Origin: an uncultured Clostridium sp.
Lineage (GTDB): Bacteria > Bacillota > Clostridia > Lachnospirales > Lachnospiraceae
Direction of reading: 5' to 3'
Assembly: GCA_900538475.1 (NCBI GenBank)
Contig: UPYT01000002.1
Location: 1-64,000 of the forward strand
DNA length: 64,000 nucleotides
Shown here: piece by piece, positions 15,298 through 24,812 of the stretch
Layout: the number at the start of each line of letters is the position of its first letter
Position numbering within the stretch: the first letter of the stretch is position 1
Translations under genes and position numbers: made by a program
The notes under the pieces: model-generated
Seen by the model: the letters and a program-made list of their open reading frames with translations, nothing else
What the model was told of the DNA's origin: nothing
The model's database searches: none

Positions 15298-16800
15298 ATG
15301 GAAATCAATGCATTACTCATGGGGCTTACAGATAATGTTGCCACCTGTATTACCGATATTGTCAAGGGAGATACCGTTACCTATCGGAAAGGAAATGAGT
15401 GCATTTCCCTGACTGCGGAAGAAGACATTCCTTACTGCCACAAGATTGCTCTTGCGGACATTCCGGAAGGAGGAGAGATCATCAAATATGATGAACCTTT
15501 GGGAAAAACTTCAGAACCGATTGCGAAAGGTCATTGGGTTGCTCATCATAATCTGTTTAGTGTTCCCAGAGATTACGACAGTGAGAAGGTGGAGGAGAAA
15601 GACGAACCGCTTCCCGAGCTTGAAAAGACAGAGTCAGGCTTGAAGTTCTGGGGGTATCGCAGAGCAGAGGGCAGACCGGGGATTCGCAATCATATTCTGA
15701 TTTTGCCGACCTGTGCCTGTGGAAGTGAGTCATCCAGAATCATTGCCAGTCAGGTGAAGGGAGCGGTAAATATTATTTTTAATACCGGCTGCTCTGATGT
15801 TCAGGCGAACACGGATATGAGTCAAAAGGTTCTGACTGGCTTTGCCTGCAATCCGAATGTCTGGGGTGTGGTAATTATTGGACTGGGATGTGAGACAGTC
15901 CCTCATGATCAGCTTCGTGAAAAGATTCAGGCTATGACCTCCAAGCCGGTGGTCTCTTTTGGCATTCAGGATGAGGGAGGTACACTGAAAACCATTGAAA
16001 AAGGTGTACGGGCAGCCAGAGAGATGGCTATGCAGGCCGGATTACAGCAAAAGGAGCTGTTTGATATCTCTGAACTGTACCTTGGAATTGAGTGCGGCGG
16101 AAGCGATGCTACATCTGGCATAGCAAGCAATCCGGCCACGGGAGAACTGAGCGATTTGCTTGTAGATATGGGGGCTACGACTGTAATGTCTGAGTCTATC
16201 GAATGGATTGGCGGAGAGCATGTTCTTGCTAAACGGGCATCCACCTCGAAAATCCACAACCAGATTATTCAGGTCTGTCAGGATTATGAAGCACACCTGT
16301 TAGCAGCCGGTCAGAATTGTCGTGCGGGTCAGCCTACTCCCGGCAACAAGACTGGTGGACTTTCTACTCTGGACGAGAAGAGTCTTGGATGCATCCGTAA
16401 GGGAGGAACGCGTCCGATTCGAGAGGTGTTGGAGCAGGCAGTTCGCCCCAGTCAGCATGGAGCTGTAGTTATGGACACAGCAGGTTATGATATTTCATCT
16501 GTTACCTCTATGGTTGCATCTGGCTGTCAGGCAGTAATTTTCACCACCGGCCGCGGTACCTGTACTGGTAATGCAATTACTCCAGTGCTTAAGGTTACTG
16601 CTAACAGGCGTACCTACCAGCGAATGGAGGACAACATGGATGTGGATTTGAGCCCTATCGTTCGGGGAGAGAAGACTTATCAGGAGATGGGAAGAGAAAT
16701 GCTTCAGGTTATTCAGGATATCTGCAATGGTAAGCTTACAAAAGCAGAAGCATACGGTTTCTCTGATATTGCGGTTGACCATGTCTGCCGCTACGTTTAA
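15298..16800 (+). CDS. UxaA-family hydroxy-acid dehydratase (altronate dehydratase type)
   Basis: A 500-residue protein aligned over its full length with altronate dehydratase UxaA: an N-terminal SAF domain (residues about 1-85), then the catalytic domain with GRPGIRNHILILPTCACGS, IGLGCETVP, LGIECGGSDATSGIASNP, PGNKTGGLSTLDEKSLGC and IFTTGRGTCTGN. Family enzymes use Fe2+ to dehydrate sugar acids or hydroxydicarboxylates. E. coli UxaA has 495 residues. It is the first gene of a three-gene operon with a SLC13 permease and a hydrolase, divergent from LysR. Without uxuA/uxaC/kdgK neighbours, the substrate may be a dicarboxylic hydroxy acid rather than altronate. Confidence 0.85.
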   Translation: MEINALLMGLTDNVATCITDIVKGDTVTYRKGNECISLTAEEDIPYCHKIALADIPEGGEIIKYDEPLGKTSEPIAKGHWVAHHNLFSVPRDYDSEKVEEKDEPLPELEKTESGLKFWGYRRAEGRPGIRNHILILPTCACGSESSRIIASQVKGAVNIIFNTGCSDVQANTDMSQKVLTGFACNPNVWGVVIIGLGCETVPHDQLREKIQAMTSKPVVSFGIQDEGGTLKTIEKGVRAAREMAMQAGLQQKELFDISELYLGIECGGSDATSGIASNPATGELSDLLVDMGATTVMSESIEWIGGEHVLAKRASTSKIHNQIIQVCQDYEAHLLAAGQNCRAGQPTPGNKTGGLSTLDEKSLGCIRKGGTRPIREVLEQAVRPSQHGAVVMDTAGYDISSVTSMVASGCQAVIFTTGRGTCTGNAITPVLKVTANRRTYQRMEDNMDVDLSPIVRGEKTYQEMGREMLQVIQDICNGKLTKAEAYGFSDIAVDHVCRYV

Positions 16801-16825
16801 AAAATAAGTAGGAGGAAGAGAAACA

Positions 16826-18112
16826 ATGAATTCATTAACAATTTGTCTCATCATTTGTGCTTTGACAATGGCAAGTTATATTGTCGGAAAAATACCCATG
16901 GGTTTGACGGCTATGCTCAGTATGTGTGCTTTTATTATTACAGGCTGTCTGGATCCCAAAACAGCATTAACCTATATCGGAAATGCCAATGGCGTGATGA
17001 TTGTTGCTATGTTTGTAGTGGCAGCAGGCTTTACTCGTACCCAGTTCGTGAAGAAATGTGCTACCAGTGTGAATAAGATTGCAAAAGGTTCTTTGACCAT
17101 GGTAATGTTGGGCTATGTTCTTGTTGCTGCCCTTCTGGCACAGTTCATTCAGAGTTCTGTTATTGTATTTGGAATTATGGCACCTATGATGATTGCTACC
17201 TGTGAGGAGATGAAGATCAATCCATCTAAGACTTTGTTCCCTCTGGCGATTGTCAGCATTGCTACTATTTCCGCTCTGCCTTTGGGCAGCGGCGCTACTC
17301 AGGCTGCTGAGCTTAACGGTTATCTGGAAGCTAATGCCTATACTGATTTTGTTGTAGCCTTGACCGATCCCATGAAGGCACGTTTGCCCATGCTGATCGC
17401 AGTTATGATTTATTGTATTTTCTTTGCTGTAAAATTTGCTCCCAATGCACCTGTTGTTCAGACTACGGAAATGCAGGATCGTACAGATAATCGTGCACCC
17501 CTGACTCCTTTCAAAGAGAGAGCTGGTTACATCATCTTCATTCTGACGACGATTGCTCTGATTTTCCAGCGTAAAATTGGTATTGATACTTGGGTTATTT
17601 GTGTGTCCGGTGCTGTTGCTATGGTAGCTTTTGGTGTTCTGTCTGAGAAAGAAGCAATTGCTTCTATCAACTGGCCTATGGCATTTTTGTTGATTGGCTC
17701 ATTTGCTATGGGCGGAGCCCTGACACAGACAGGAGCAGGTGAATTAGTAGGTGATATTCTGGCGAATATGGCGAATACTCTGAATAACCGCTATCTGATT
17801 GGTTTTGTTTTCTTTATTGTACCATTCCTGCTGACCCAGGTGATGATGAACCGGACAGTTATGATCGTGTTCATTCCGATTGCAATTCTGGCCTGTAAGT
17901 CCATGGGTGCGAACCCCATCGGAATTATGATTCTGGTACAGTCAGCCTGCCTGAGTTCTTTTATGACTCCTATGGCAACTCCAGCCGTTCCTATGTGTAT
18001 GGCTTCAGGAGGATATGATCTGAAAAGCCTGATTAAGCAGTCCATAATTCCTGCAACGATCCTTTGTATTGTTTCTGTGTTCTGGATTATGACTGTATTC
18101 CCTCTGTTTTAA
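16826..18112 (+). CDS. SLC13/DASS-family anion permease
   Basis: A 428-residue polytopic membrane protein with about 11-12 hydrophobic segments (first at residues 1-30). It carries the DASS-like features NANGVMIVAMFVVAAGF, QSSVIVFGIMAPM and a C-terminal SSFMTPMATPAVPM re-entrant motif, an inverted repeat of the transporter fold. Family members import di- or tricarboxylates with Na+. It lies 25 bp after the UxaA-like gene with GTAGGAGGAAG as ribosome site. Most likely it imports the acid processed by its neighbours. Confidence 0.85.
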   Translation: MNSLTICLIICALTMASYIVGKIPMGLTAMLSMCAFIITGCLDPKTALTYIGNANGVMIVAMFVVAAGFTRTQFVKKCATSVNKIAKGSLTMVMLGYVLVAALLAQFIQSSVIVFGIMAPMMIATCEEMKINPSKTLFPLAIVSIATISALPLGSGATQAAELNGYLEANAYTDFVVALTDPMKARLPMLIAVMIYCIFFAVKFAPNAPVVQTTEMQDRTDNRAPLTPFKERAGYIIFILTTIALIFQRKIGIDTWVICVSGAVAMVAFGVLSEKEAIASINWPMAFLLIGSFAMGGALTQTGAGELVGDILANMANTLNNRYLIGFVFFIVPFLLTQVMMNRTVMIVFIPIAILACKSMGANPIGIMILVQSACLSSFMTPMATPAVPMCMASGGYDLKSLIKQSIIPATILCIVSVFWIMTVFPLF

Positions 18113-18130
18113 TGATAAGGAGATAATATT

Positions 18131-19852
18131 ATGCTGGAAGTAAAAACATTTCCTCAAAATCTGGCAGAGATTCAACCGGATCCTGCACATATCAGCAGAT
18201 GTCTGTTTACCGGTCTGTTTGAAGAGACGGTAGATGTAAATGGAAAGCCCCGTAAATTTTATACATATTTGAAGTCCGGTCTCTGCTATGTGCGCCCCTG
18301 TGTGTTTGTGATTCCTGATGATGATGAGAATACATTAAAATATCTGGAAGAGAGCTTCTGGATAGATTTTGCAAACAGAGCAGATGTATTTCTCTTTGTC
18401 CTGACTCCAGAGAATGACAAATGGAACCTGAATGGCGATGATGCGGATTATATGAACCGAGTTTATATGGAGGTTCAGTCTCGGAATTATTATGTCACGA
18501 TTCAGGATACCATGTATGCTGCTGGTATCGGAACCGGTGCGGTTGTTGCGCAGCAGGCTGCCATGAAGATGACCAGCGAATGGGCAGGTCTTGCTACTTT
18601 TGGCGATTTGCTTCCTGAGGCGATGCATAACGCACAGTCTGTTCATAAAAGTGAGGATACAGGACGGGTGGAAATGGCTATTTCTGGAACAAAGGCTCCC
18701 CTTCCTGTTTGGATGGCGTGGAGTAAGAATCAGGGTGCAAATGCGGAAGTTGCCAATTATTGGAAAGCGCAGAACTACGTTTCATCGGAGCGTTTTTCCA
18801 ATGAAAACGCAGATGAGATTTACTTCCCCACGACAGTGTGGAAGAAGAGTCAGCTAAACGATCAGCTGATCAGTGAAGTACGCATTACCAATGGTTTCAA
18901 TGGCATGCTGACACAGGATTTTTGGGAGTCTGTCTGGAAGTATCTGAAGGAAGCTTTTCGCTATCGCAGCCGCGGCAAGATGCTCCGCCGTCGTAAAGAA
19001 CTTACAGACTTTGGCTTGGAAAAGCACACCATAGAACACGATGGTTTCACACGTCTTTGGTATGAATATGTTCCTGACAGTGTAAAAGACTGTACTGAGC
19101 CGGTTCCGCTGGTGACAGCTCAGCATGCCCGGGGCAGCAGTGCAGAATTTTATGTCTCTTTGTCTGATATGACTACCATTGCCGAGGAACGCGGCTTTAT
19201 TGTAGTATTTCCAGAATCTGCCTGTTATCAGCAGAAGCCGGGAGGAATTTGCAATATTCCATTGTGGAATGGCAGCTATCAGGGCAAAGATTTTGATGAC
19301 ACAGGATTTATTTTGAAAATGATTGCTGATGTTAAGTCTCGCTATAGCATTGATAACAGCCGTGTTTATGCCTGCGGGCAGTCCAGTGGCGGAATGATGA
19401 CCTCGGCATTGGGGCTGGCGGTCTCTAAGGAGTTTGCGGCTGTGGCCTGCAGTTCTGCACTGATTGATCCGGAACGAGAGGTACCTCAGCCGGAAGCCAT
19501 TGATCCTGCTATGCCATATCTGTTCCTGTTTGGTGAAAATGACTGGCTGGTAGCTGGAAGAGATGGCGGAGAACTGGAGTTTGGATGTAATTCGGATATT
19601 GCCAAGTTTGTTCGCCGGATGATGGAACTGTATCACCTGAATCCAAAGCCAATGGAGTACAGCAGCGGTGAGATCCATTTCTATGTGTATTGTAATGAGC
19701 AGAAGATTCCGATGCTGACTGTTGGCAGGGTTTCCGGTATGTCTCATGCAATTTATCCCAGAGAATCCTGGATTATGTATGATGAATTTATGAGCAAATT
19801 TTCCCGGCGGGAAGATGGAACCCTGCTGTATATGGGGGAAGAGGTTCACTAA
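18131..19852 (+). CDS. Tandem alpha/beta-hydrolase, PHB-depolymerase/esterase type, first half degenerate
   Basis: A 573-residue soluble protein without signal peptide. The C-terminal half (about 290-560) is an Esterase_phd-like hydrolase with nucleophile elbow CGQSSGG (GxSxG), LFLFGENDW (acid region) and GMSHAIYP (His). The N-terminal half looks like a second hydrolase fold with the elbow changed to GIGTGA, so it lacks the Ser. GATAAGGAG precedes the start, 18 bp after the permease. It is probably a cytoplasmic esterase or lactonase for the imported compound; the first half may be structural or bind substrate. The substrate is not deducible. Confidence 0.75.
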   Translation: MLEVKTFPQNLAEIQPDPAHISRCLFTGLFEETVDVNGKPRKFYTYLKSGLCYVRPCVFVIPDDDENTLKYLEESFWIDFANRADVFLFVLTPENDKWNLNGDDADYMNRVYMEVQSRNYYVTIQDTMYAAGIGTGAVVAQQAAMKMTSEWAGLATFGDLLPEAMHNAQSVHKSEDTGRVEMAISGTKAPLPVWMAWSKNQGANAEVANYWKAQNYVSSERFSNENADEIYFPTTVWKKSQLNDQLISEVRITNGFNGMLTQDFWESVWKYLKEAFRYRSRGKMLRRRKELTDFGLEKHTIEHDGFTRLWYEYVPDSVKDCTEPVPLVTAQHARGSSAEFYVSLSDMTTIAEERGFIVVFPESACYQQKPGGICNIPLWNGSYQGKDFDDTGFILKMIADVKSRYSIDNSRVYACGQSSGGMMTSALGLAVSKEFAAVACSSALIDPEREVPQPEAIDPAMPYLFLFGENDWLVAGRDGGELEFGCNSDIAKFVRRMMELYHLNPKPMEYSSGEIHFYVYCNEQKIPMLTVGRVSGMSHAIYPRESWIMYDEFMSKFSRREDGTLLYMGEEVH

Positions 19853-19876
19853 GAGCCGTTTCCTGTATTCTTTTTT

Positions 19877-19916
19877 ATCTCGGGCAAGGAGTGCTTCTCT
19901 TTGTCCGAGATAACGG
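19877..19916 (+). terminator. Terminator of the UxaA operon
   Basis: TATCTCGGGCAA pairs with TTGTCCGAGATA around a GAGTGCTTCTC loop, preceded by TTCTTTTT. The stem is strong but the downstream T-run is weak; it may work in the minus direction too. Confidence 0.6.
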
Positions 19917-20043
19917 ACGATTAACAAATCCCTTTACTATAACTTTTATTGCGAGGTATTCCATTGGGGGCTCCCCTTAAGTTTGCTTGTTTAAGGGTTA
20001 TCTCTACATTACGTTTTCAGGATACCCCCTTCTGTCAAATTCG

Positions 20044-20358
20044 ATTACTCCGAAATACGGTAATGGGTATTTTTGCCTTTGCCTTCCTGCACGATTTGTT
20101 TTCTTTCTATCATCCTCCTTAATAGTCGTCCACATGCAGTCTGGCTGATTTCCAGTTCCTTTTCTATATCTTTTCTTGTGAAAGTGCCTTGCTGCTTTGC
20201 CAGATTGATTACCGCTTCTTCCGATTCCCATCTTCATTCAATGTTTCATAATGCAGGAACATGGTAAGCTCCGGTTTGATGGCATCCCTGACCATGTTGC
20301 TAATCTGTAAGGCAGTTCTATCCGGATCCTCTACGCCAATTTTGGTTAGAATAATGGT
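20044..20358 (-). pseudogene. AlbA_2-type ATP-binding/HTH protein relic
   Basis: On the minus strand the first piece reads KIGVEDPDRTALQISNMVRD then AIKPELTMFLHYETLNEDG. A frame change near 20230 leads to ESEEAVINLAKQQGTFTRKD, IEKELEISQTACGRLLRRMI and a stop at 20044. These match the AlbA_2 domain and the terminal winged helix of AlbA_2-type (RecG-like) proteins; the middle is deleted. Confidence 0.6.
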
Positions 20359-20415
20359 TAGAAAAACAAAAAATAGAATAAAAGCTGAAAGAGCGATGGA
20401 TTGATACGGTCTGTG

Positions 20416-20601
20416 TTAACTGCATTTTAAGCACTCGGCAGGTAGATCCAGTCGTGCATCAGGCACACGCTGGGTTTGTCTTCCCTGGGAACCAGGCGGT
20501 AGGTACATTCCCCATATTCCGATAATCATACCTGGAATATCCCAGTTCCTCATCATTTTTCGAAGGGCTGCTTTTTGTGGGGTATCCTTTTTCCTTGCCA
20601 T
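20416..20601 (-). pseudogene. IS256-family transposase relic
   Basis: Starts MARKKDTPQKAALRKMM like IS256-type transposases, then in another frame EELGYSRYDYRN, which normally follows about 40 residues later. Most of the transposase, including the DDE core, is missing. AGGTTTATTTTATGG-type context and the terminal repeat at 20648-20676 lie upstream. Confidence 0.7.
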
Positions 20602-20647
20602 AAAATAAACCTCCAAACTGGTAAGTCTATCTTACATCAGTTTGAAG

Positions 20648-20676
20648 GTTTACACAAACTTTGGGATACTCCCCAG
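20648..20676. mobile_element. IS256-type terminal inverted repeat remnant
   Basis: GGTTTACACAAACTTTGGGA followed by TACTCC resembles the outer end of IS256-family elements. It flanks the transposase relic at 20416-20601; no opposite end was found. Confidence 0.5.
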
Positions 20677-20688
20677 TTAAAAAGGCAC

Positions 20689-21903
20689 TTAATTCCATTC
20701 CTCTGCCAATAGGAAATCGCGAATGTTGCGGTGCTTGATCCCGTTTCTGCTCATGTCGAACTCGTCCAGAGAGACAACATATTTCGGGTAGTTATCGCGG
20801 ATGTTATCATACGCACCGAACTCCCGCTGGACGGTCTCATCGGATGCCAACAGATAGGCAACCTGAACGTACAGTTTCTCTCCGCGCTTATCGCATACAA
20901 AGTCAACCTCCTTGTCTCCGGTTCTGCCGACTGTAACTTTATAGTCCCGACGCAGCAGCTCCAGATACACGATATTCTCCAAAATAAGGTTGATGTCACG
21001 CATATTGCCGCCGAAAACAGACTCCCGGATGCCATGGTCGGCAATATAATACTTCTCATTGGAAGCAAGGATCTGCTTTCCCTGCAAATCCTCACGCTTG
21101 ACCTGATAGAACAAATAGGCGTCGCAGCAGTATTTGATGTAGTTTAAGATTGTTTCCGGTGCAACGCTGCGCTTCTCATTTTTGAGGAACTTCGCCAGAG
21201 AAGTAGCAGAGAAGGTCGTACCCACATTCGCAATCACATAAGTGATGATGCGCTCTAGCAAGTCAACATCACGGATCTTGTTCCGTTTCACAATGTCTTT
21301 GAGCTGAACAGAGTTGAACAGATCATGGAGGTACAGCTTGGAAGGAGCATCCTCGTATCGGATATTGGCAAGGTACGGCATACCGCCGGATAAAAGGTAC
21401 TTCTGAAAGCATCTCTGGATCGACTCATCTGGTGAGATGGGACGGTACAGTTCCAGAAATTCTGCGAAGGAGAAAGGATAAATGATGAACTCCACATAGC
21501 GTCCGCCGAGATAGGTGGAAAGCTCACCGGATAGGAGTTTTGCGTTTGATCCGGTGATATAGATGTCGCAGTCAAGCGACACACGGAGGGAGTTGATACA
21601 CTTCTCCCAGTCTTTTACCTCCTGAATCTCATCAAAGAACAGATAGACCTTGCCAGAGGCGGACGCAGCTCTCTTGGTAATCTCATCATGCAGTGCCTTC
21701 GCGGTTTGCAGATGTGCGTAGTTCAAATCCTCAAAATTGATGGAGATGAATTGAGCAGGACTGACACCGGACTCCACAAGTTCCTCTTTTATAAGCTCCA
21801 GCATGACCGATTTACCGCACCGGCGAATACCGGTCATGACCTTTATCAGTTCCGTTCCGATAAAGGGACGGATGCGCTTCATATACATTTCACGTTTAAT
21901 CAT
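20689..21903 (-). CDS. AAA_14/DUF4143 ATP-binding protein
   Basis: A 404-residue P-loop ATPase of the AAA_14 plus DUF4143 type. Walker A is GIRRCGKSVML (residues about 26-36), Walker B YLFFDEIQEV, sensor-like DIYITGSNAKLLSGE, followed by a DUF4143 region with a PD-(D/E)xK-like EVDFVCD near the C-terminus. Such proteins are common, multi-copy and of unclear role; nuclease or toxin-antitoxin-like functions have been proposed. The ATG at 21903 follows AAGGAGG. It is a single gene beside IS debris. Confidence 0.85.
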   Translation of the reverse strand: MIKREMYMKRIRPFIGTELIKVMTGIRRCGKSVMLELIKEELVESGVSPAQFISINFEDLNYAHLQTAKALHDEITKRAASASGKVYLFFDEIQEVKDWEKCINSLRVSLDCDIYITGSNAKLLSGELSTYLGGRYVEFIIYPFSFAEFLELYRPISPDESIQRCFQKYLLSGGMPYLANIRYEDAPSKLYLHDLFNSVQLKDIVKRNKIRDVDLLERIITYVIANVGTTFSATSLAKFLKNEKRSVAPETILNYIKYCCDAYLFYQVKREDLQGKQILASNEKYYIADHGIRESVFGGNMRDINLILENIVYLELLRRDYKVTVGRTGDKEVDFVCDKRGEKLYVQVAYLLASDETVQREFGAYDNIRDNYPKYVVSLDEFDMSRNGIKHRNIRDFLLAEEWN

Positions 21904-22102
21904 GATAATTCGCCTCCTTGCCTTTGGCTGAGAATAGAATAGCACATTTACAGATGAAATTCAATGATGTACTCCTAGTTTTATCAGTTATAACTGATAA
22001 AAACTATAATTCATCAAACTTTGACAGTTATAAAAAGGAACAGACGAAGCAAGTTCAATGCATCATTTGCGAAAAAATCAGAAAATGCCGCATACCACCC
22101 AT

Positions 22103-22921
22103 TTACTCCACATAAAACATAATTTTTGTAATATATTCATCCTCATCTCCGGTGGAGAGATAATCGTTGATTGCAAATTCGTAGGAATCTGAAATAATAT
22201 GCAAATGCTTATTTCTGCAGTATTCCAGGATTCGTTCATATGCTTTTCCGATAGAAATATAAGTTCCTGTATGATAGGTAAATACACTTTTTCCGGCAGG
22301 AAGCTTGACAACGCCAGGAACGTGATCGATTTTTTCAATGGGAAGAAAGGCAAATGCCGCTTCAGTGTATCTGCCATTTAAAATATGCTCATAGGGAACG
22401 ATTGCCCCGCTTTGGAAGAAGATAGGAAGCTGTTCCCTGAAGGAGCGGACAAAACACTCTTTTGTAGCGATACTGACGCTCTCCAGGGTGTGAGGAGAGG
22501 GAACCTCCTGGATCAGAATATACTGGTTTTTTACGTTTTCTAAGGCAACAATATCACTGCTGTTACGAATAGCGACTGCATGTTCCAGCTGCCGGCAGCG
22601 ATGCTCCACACGGGTTCTTATCATTTGCAGCTCCTGGATTTGCTGCTCAATGATAGTAAGCTGTTTGCGCAATGTGACAATAGAATGGTCAATGGTGTAG
22701 TTTTCCATGTATGTCTTGATTTCATTCAGAGAAAATCCGATTTTTTTCATAATACAAATGGTATCTAAATAATCGAGCTGACTGGAACTGTAATATCGAT
22801 ACCCATTTTCCGGATCAACATAGGCAGGAGGAAACAGGCCGATTTTATCATAAAAAATTAAAGTCTGGCGTGAAATATTTTGTTGTTTTGACAGTTCTCC
22901 AATGGAAAATAGATTTTTCAT
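22103..22921 (-). CDS. MerR-family regulator with effector-binding domain
   Basis: A 272-residue BmrR-like regulator. The MerR HTH is at residues 1-70 (FSIGELSKQQNISRQTLIFY, DPENGYRYYSSSQL), followed by a coiled-coil dimer helix (about 75-120) and a GyrI-like effector domain (about 125-270). It is divergent from the YitT-type gene; a promoter with a 19-bp spacer and a dyad, the MerR signature, lies between them. It probably senses a small hydrophobic or cationic compound. Confidence 0.85.
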   Translation of the reverse strand: MKNLFSIGELSKQQNISRQTLIFYDKIGLFPPAYVDPENGYRYYSSSQLDYLDTICIMKKIGFSLNEIKTYMENYTIDHSIVTLRKQLTIIEQQIQELQMIRTRVEHRCRQLEHAVAIRNSSDIVALENVKNQYILIQEVPSPHTLESVSIATKECFVRSFREQLPIFFQSGAIVPYEHILNGRYTEAAFAFLPIEKIDHVPGVVKLPAGKSVFTYHTGTYISIGKAYERILEYCRNKHLHIISDSYEFAINDYLSTGDEDEYITKIMFYVE

Positions 22922-22931
22922 AAAATACCCC

Positions 22932-22966
22932 TTGACTGTATAGTTGCTATATAGTTTATAACTATA
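22932..22966 (+). promoter_or_regulatory. MerR-type promoter with 19-bp spacer
   Basis: -35 TTGACT (22932-22937), 19-bp spacer, -10 TATAAC (22957-22962). TATAGTT (22939-22945) and AACTATA (22960-22966) form the dyad. The over-long spacer and central dyad are the known hallmark of promoters activated by MerR through DNA distortion. It drives the YitT-type gene. Confidence 0.75.
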
Positions 22967-23000
22967 TCATAAAAGTATAAACCAATCAAGGAGGTTGTTT

Positions 23001-23699
23001 TTGTTGTTATCTTATATATCTGAGCTTTGGAACAAGGTGAAGGATGGGCTGACTGTCAAAAAAATATTGTTGATTATGCTTGGGGCAATGATATATACGT
23101 TTGGCGTTCACAATATCCATCAGCGAACAAATATTACAGAGGGCGGCGTTATCGGTCTGATGCTGCTTATTGAGCATTGGCTGCAAATGTCTCCGGCTTA
23201 TATTACTCCGATTCTTGATCTTGCCTGTTATCTGCTGGCGTTTAAGTTTCTGGGAGGAAATTTTATTAAGGTATCCATTATTTCGACCATGTTTGTGTCA
23301 GGCTTTTATAAAATCTGGGAGCTGTTTCCTCCAATGCTTCCTGACTTATCGGAATATCCCCTCATTGCCGCTGTGTTAGGCGGTATTTTTGTGGGTGTAG
23401 GTGTTGGATTGATTGTAAGGCAGGGGGGATCCAGTGGAGGTGATGATGCATTGGCATTGACAATTTCTCATATCCTTCATTGGCGTTTATCACGGGCATA
23501 TTTGTTTACGGATACGGTGGTTTTAGTATTATCTTTAACGTATATTCCTGTTGCGCGGATTGTTTTTTCGCTGATTACTGTGAATCTTTCTTCTTTATTG
23601 ATTGACTGGATCCAGGAGTATCGGAGTCGGGAAGAGACGGGGATTGAGAAGTGTTATGCTACAGAAGCTGTCGATACTGGCCGTGCGGGGAGATTATAA
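23001..23699 (+). CDS. YitT-family membrane protein
   Basis: A 232-residue integral membrane protein with about 5-6 hydrophobic segments. YitT-like features are TFGVHNIHQRTNITEGGVIG, LACYLLAFKFLGG and VGLIVRQGGSSGGDDALAL. The usual C-terminal DUF2179 domain is absent, so it is a short form. Translation begins at TTG 23001 or 23004 after AAGGAGG (22988-22994); an earlier TTG at 22995 touches the ribosome site. Expression should depend on the divergent MerR protein. Transport function is suspected, substrate unknown. Confidence 0.75.
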   Translation: MLLSYISELWNKVKDGLTVKKILLIMLGAMIYTFGVHNIHQRTNITEGGVIGLMLLIEHWLQMSPAYITPILDLACYLLAFKFLGGNFIKVSIISTMFVSGFYKIWELFPPMLPDLSEYPLIAAVLGGIFVGVGVGLIVRQGGSSGGDDALALTISHILHWRLSRAYLFTDTVVLVLSLTYIPVARIVFSLITVNLSSLLIDWIQEYRSREETGIEKCYATEAVDTGRAGRL

Positions 23700-23751
23700 A
23701 CGGAAGAGAATGATATTGCAGTATAGGAAAAATATTGGAAAATACCAGATG

Positions 23752-23783
23752 CAGGGCGGGGACGAAGGTCCCCGCCCTGCAGT
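23752..23783. terminator. GC-rich hairpin
   Basis: GCAGGGCGGGGAC pairs with GTCCCCGCCCTGC around GAAG. It lies between convergent genes and has no T-run. A similar GCAGGGCCC hairpin occurs at 47786. Confidence 0.6.
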
Positions 23784-23795
23784 ATTATAGAGAAC

Positions 23796-24812
23796 TTATG
23801 AATTGGATTCACCCTCCTGCGGGGTGGATTTTTTCTTTTTCCGGAAGAAACATTTGGCATTGCCGACTTTCCTTCTAAGGAGCCAGATAAGCAGAAGAAT
23901 AAGGAGAACAGCCGGAACCCAGAAGGGCGCCAGGGTCAAAATACTGATAAGTAAATTGAGAAGAAGCTGTCCCATAGAAGCCAGATTGTTTTGAAAATCG
24001 CGGCTGATTCGCTGGGCGGCAGTCAGTGGCTTAGATGGAGTCAGGCGGCTTTCGTCTGCTTCATAAAGGGTTAGATGAACGGTGCTGTATTCCACCTGAT
24101 TGTTGTAAAGGCGAAGGCGTGCCTCCAGGGATTCCAGTTCATAACGGATTTCTGAAAGCCGTTCTTCCAGAGCAATAACAGATTCCAGACTTTCTGCTTT
24201 TTCCAGCAGGGCCTAGATACGTTCCTGCTCAATTTCCAGAGATTTTTTTCGGCTTTCTACATCAGAATATTGAAGAGTAACATCCTCTGTGGTTTCAGAT
24301 TGGCTGACAACATTACCGCTGGCCTGAGCTGCCTGGAGAAAGGCTTCCAGGTGTTTGGTGGGAATTCGGACAGTCATGGAAGCGTGACGGAGAATCGGTT
24401 CTCCGGCGTAATTGAGACGGCTTCCGGTAACCTCAGACTGTTCTGTATAGCCTTCCAGAGCGGAGATTTTTTCATGGACAGACTGAAGGGAGCTGTCAAA
24501 ATCGGTTGTTTCCATGTCCAGCCATACGGTGCGGATCAGCTTTCTTCCAGCCTGTACCGGAGTGGGCTGACTGCTTTCGTTTGGGGCAGGCATTTCGCTT
24601 TCCGCGCTGGTGTCTGCAGCGGTTCCGAAGTCGGAGCTGCCATTTTCTTCAAGGGCGCCTTCAGGGGAAGGGGATCCGGCAGCAGGGGCAGCGGCGGCAG
24701 TCTCAGCTACAGTGACGCTTTTTTCCGATGAGGCCCCGCAGCCAGTCAGGGCAAGGGCGGCGGCCAGAAAGAAAACAGGGAGATGAAGAAAGTTTGACGA
24801 TCGTATTTTCAT
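23796..24812 (-). pseudogene. DUF4349 lipoprotein gene interrupted by one TAG
   Basis: The minus-strand frame from ATG 24812 encodes a lipoprotein (MKIRSSNF..., lipobox ALTGC), a low-complexity Ala/Ser/Glu linker, then the DUF4349 core (KLIRTVWLDMETTDFDSSLQ, ILRHASMTVRIPT, VTLQYSDVESRKKSLEIEQE), coiled coil, a C-terminal membrane span (about LLLNLLISILTLAPFWVPAV) and basic tail. A TAG at 24213-24215 splits the otherwise continuous frame between QERI and ALLEKAESLE. In relatives a Leu is common there, so TTG to TAG would explain it. As read, the product loses its membrane anchor and half the coiled coil. Confidence 0.8.

Noticed and set aside
18854..19927. Minus-strand open frame over the hydrolase gene
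   Set aside because: It is a shadow of the 18131-19852 gene; no ribosome site and no domain recognised.
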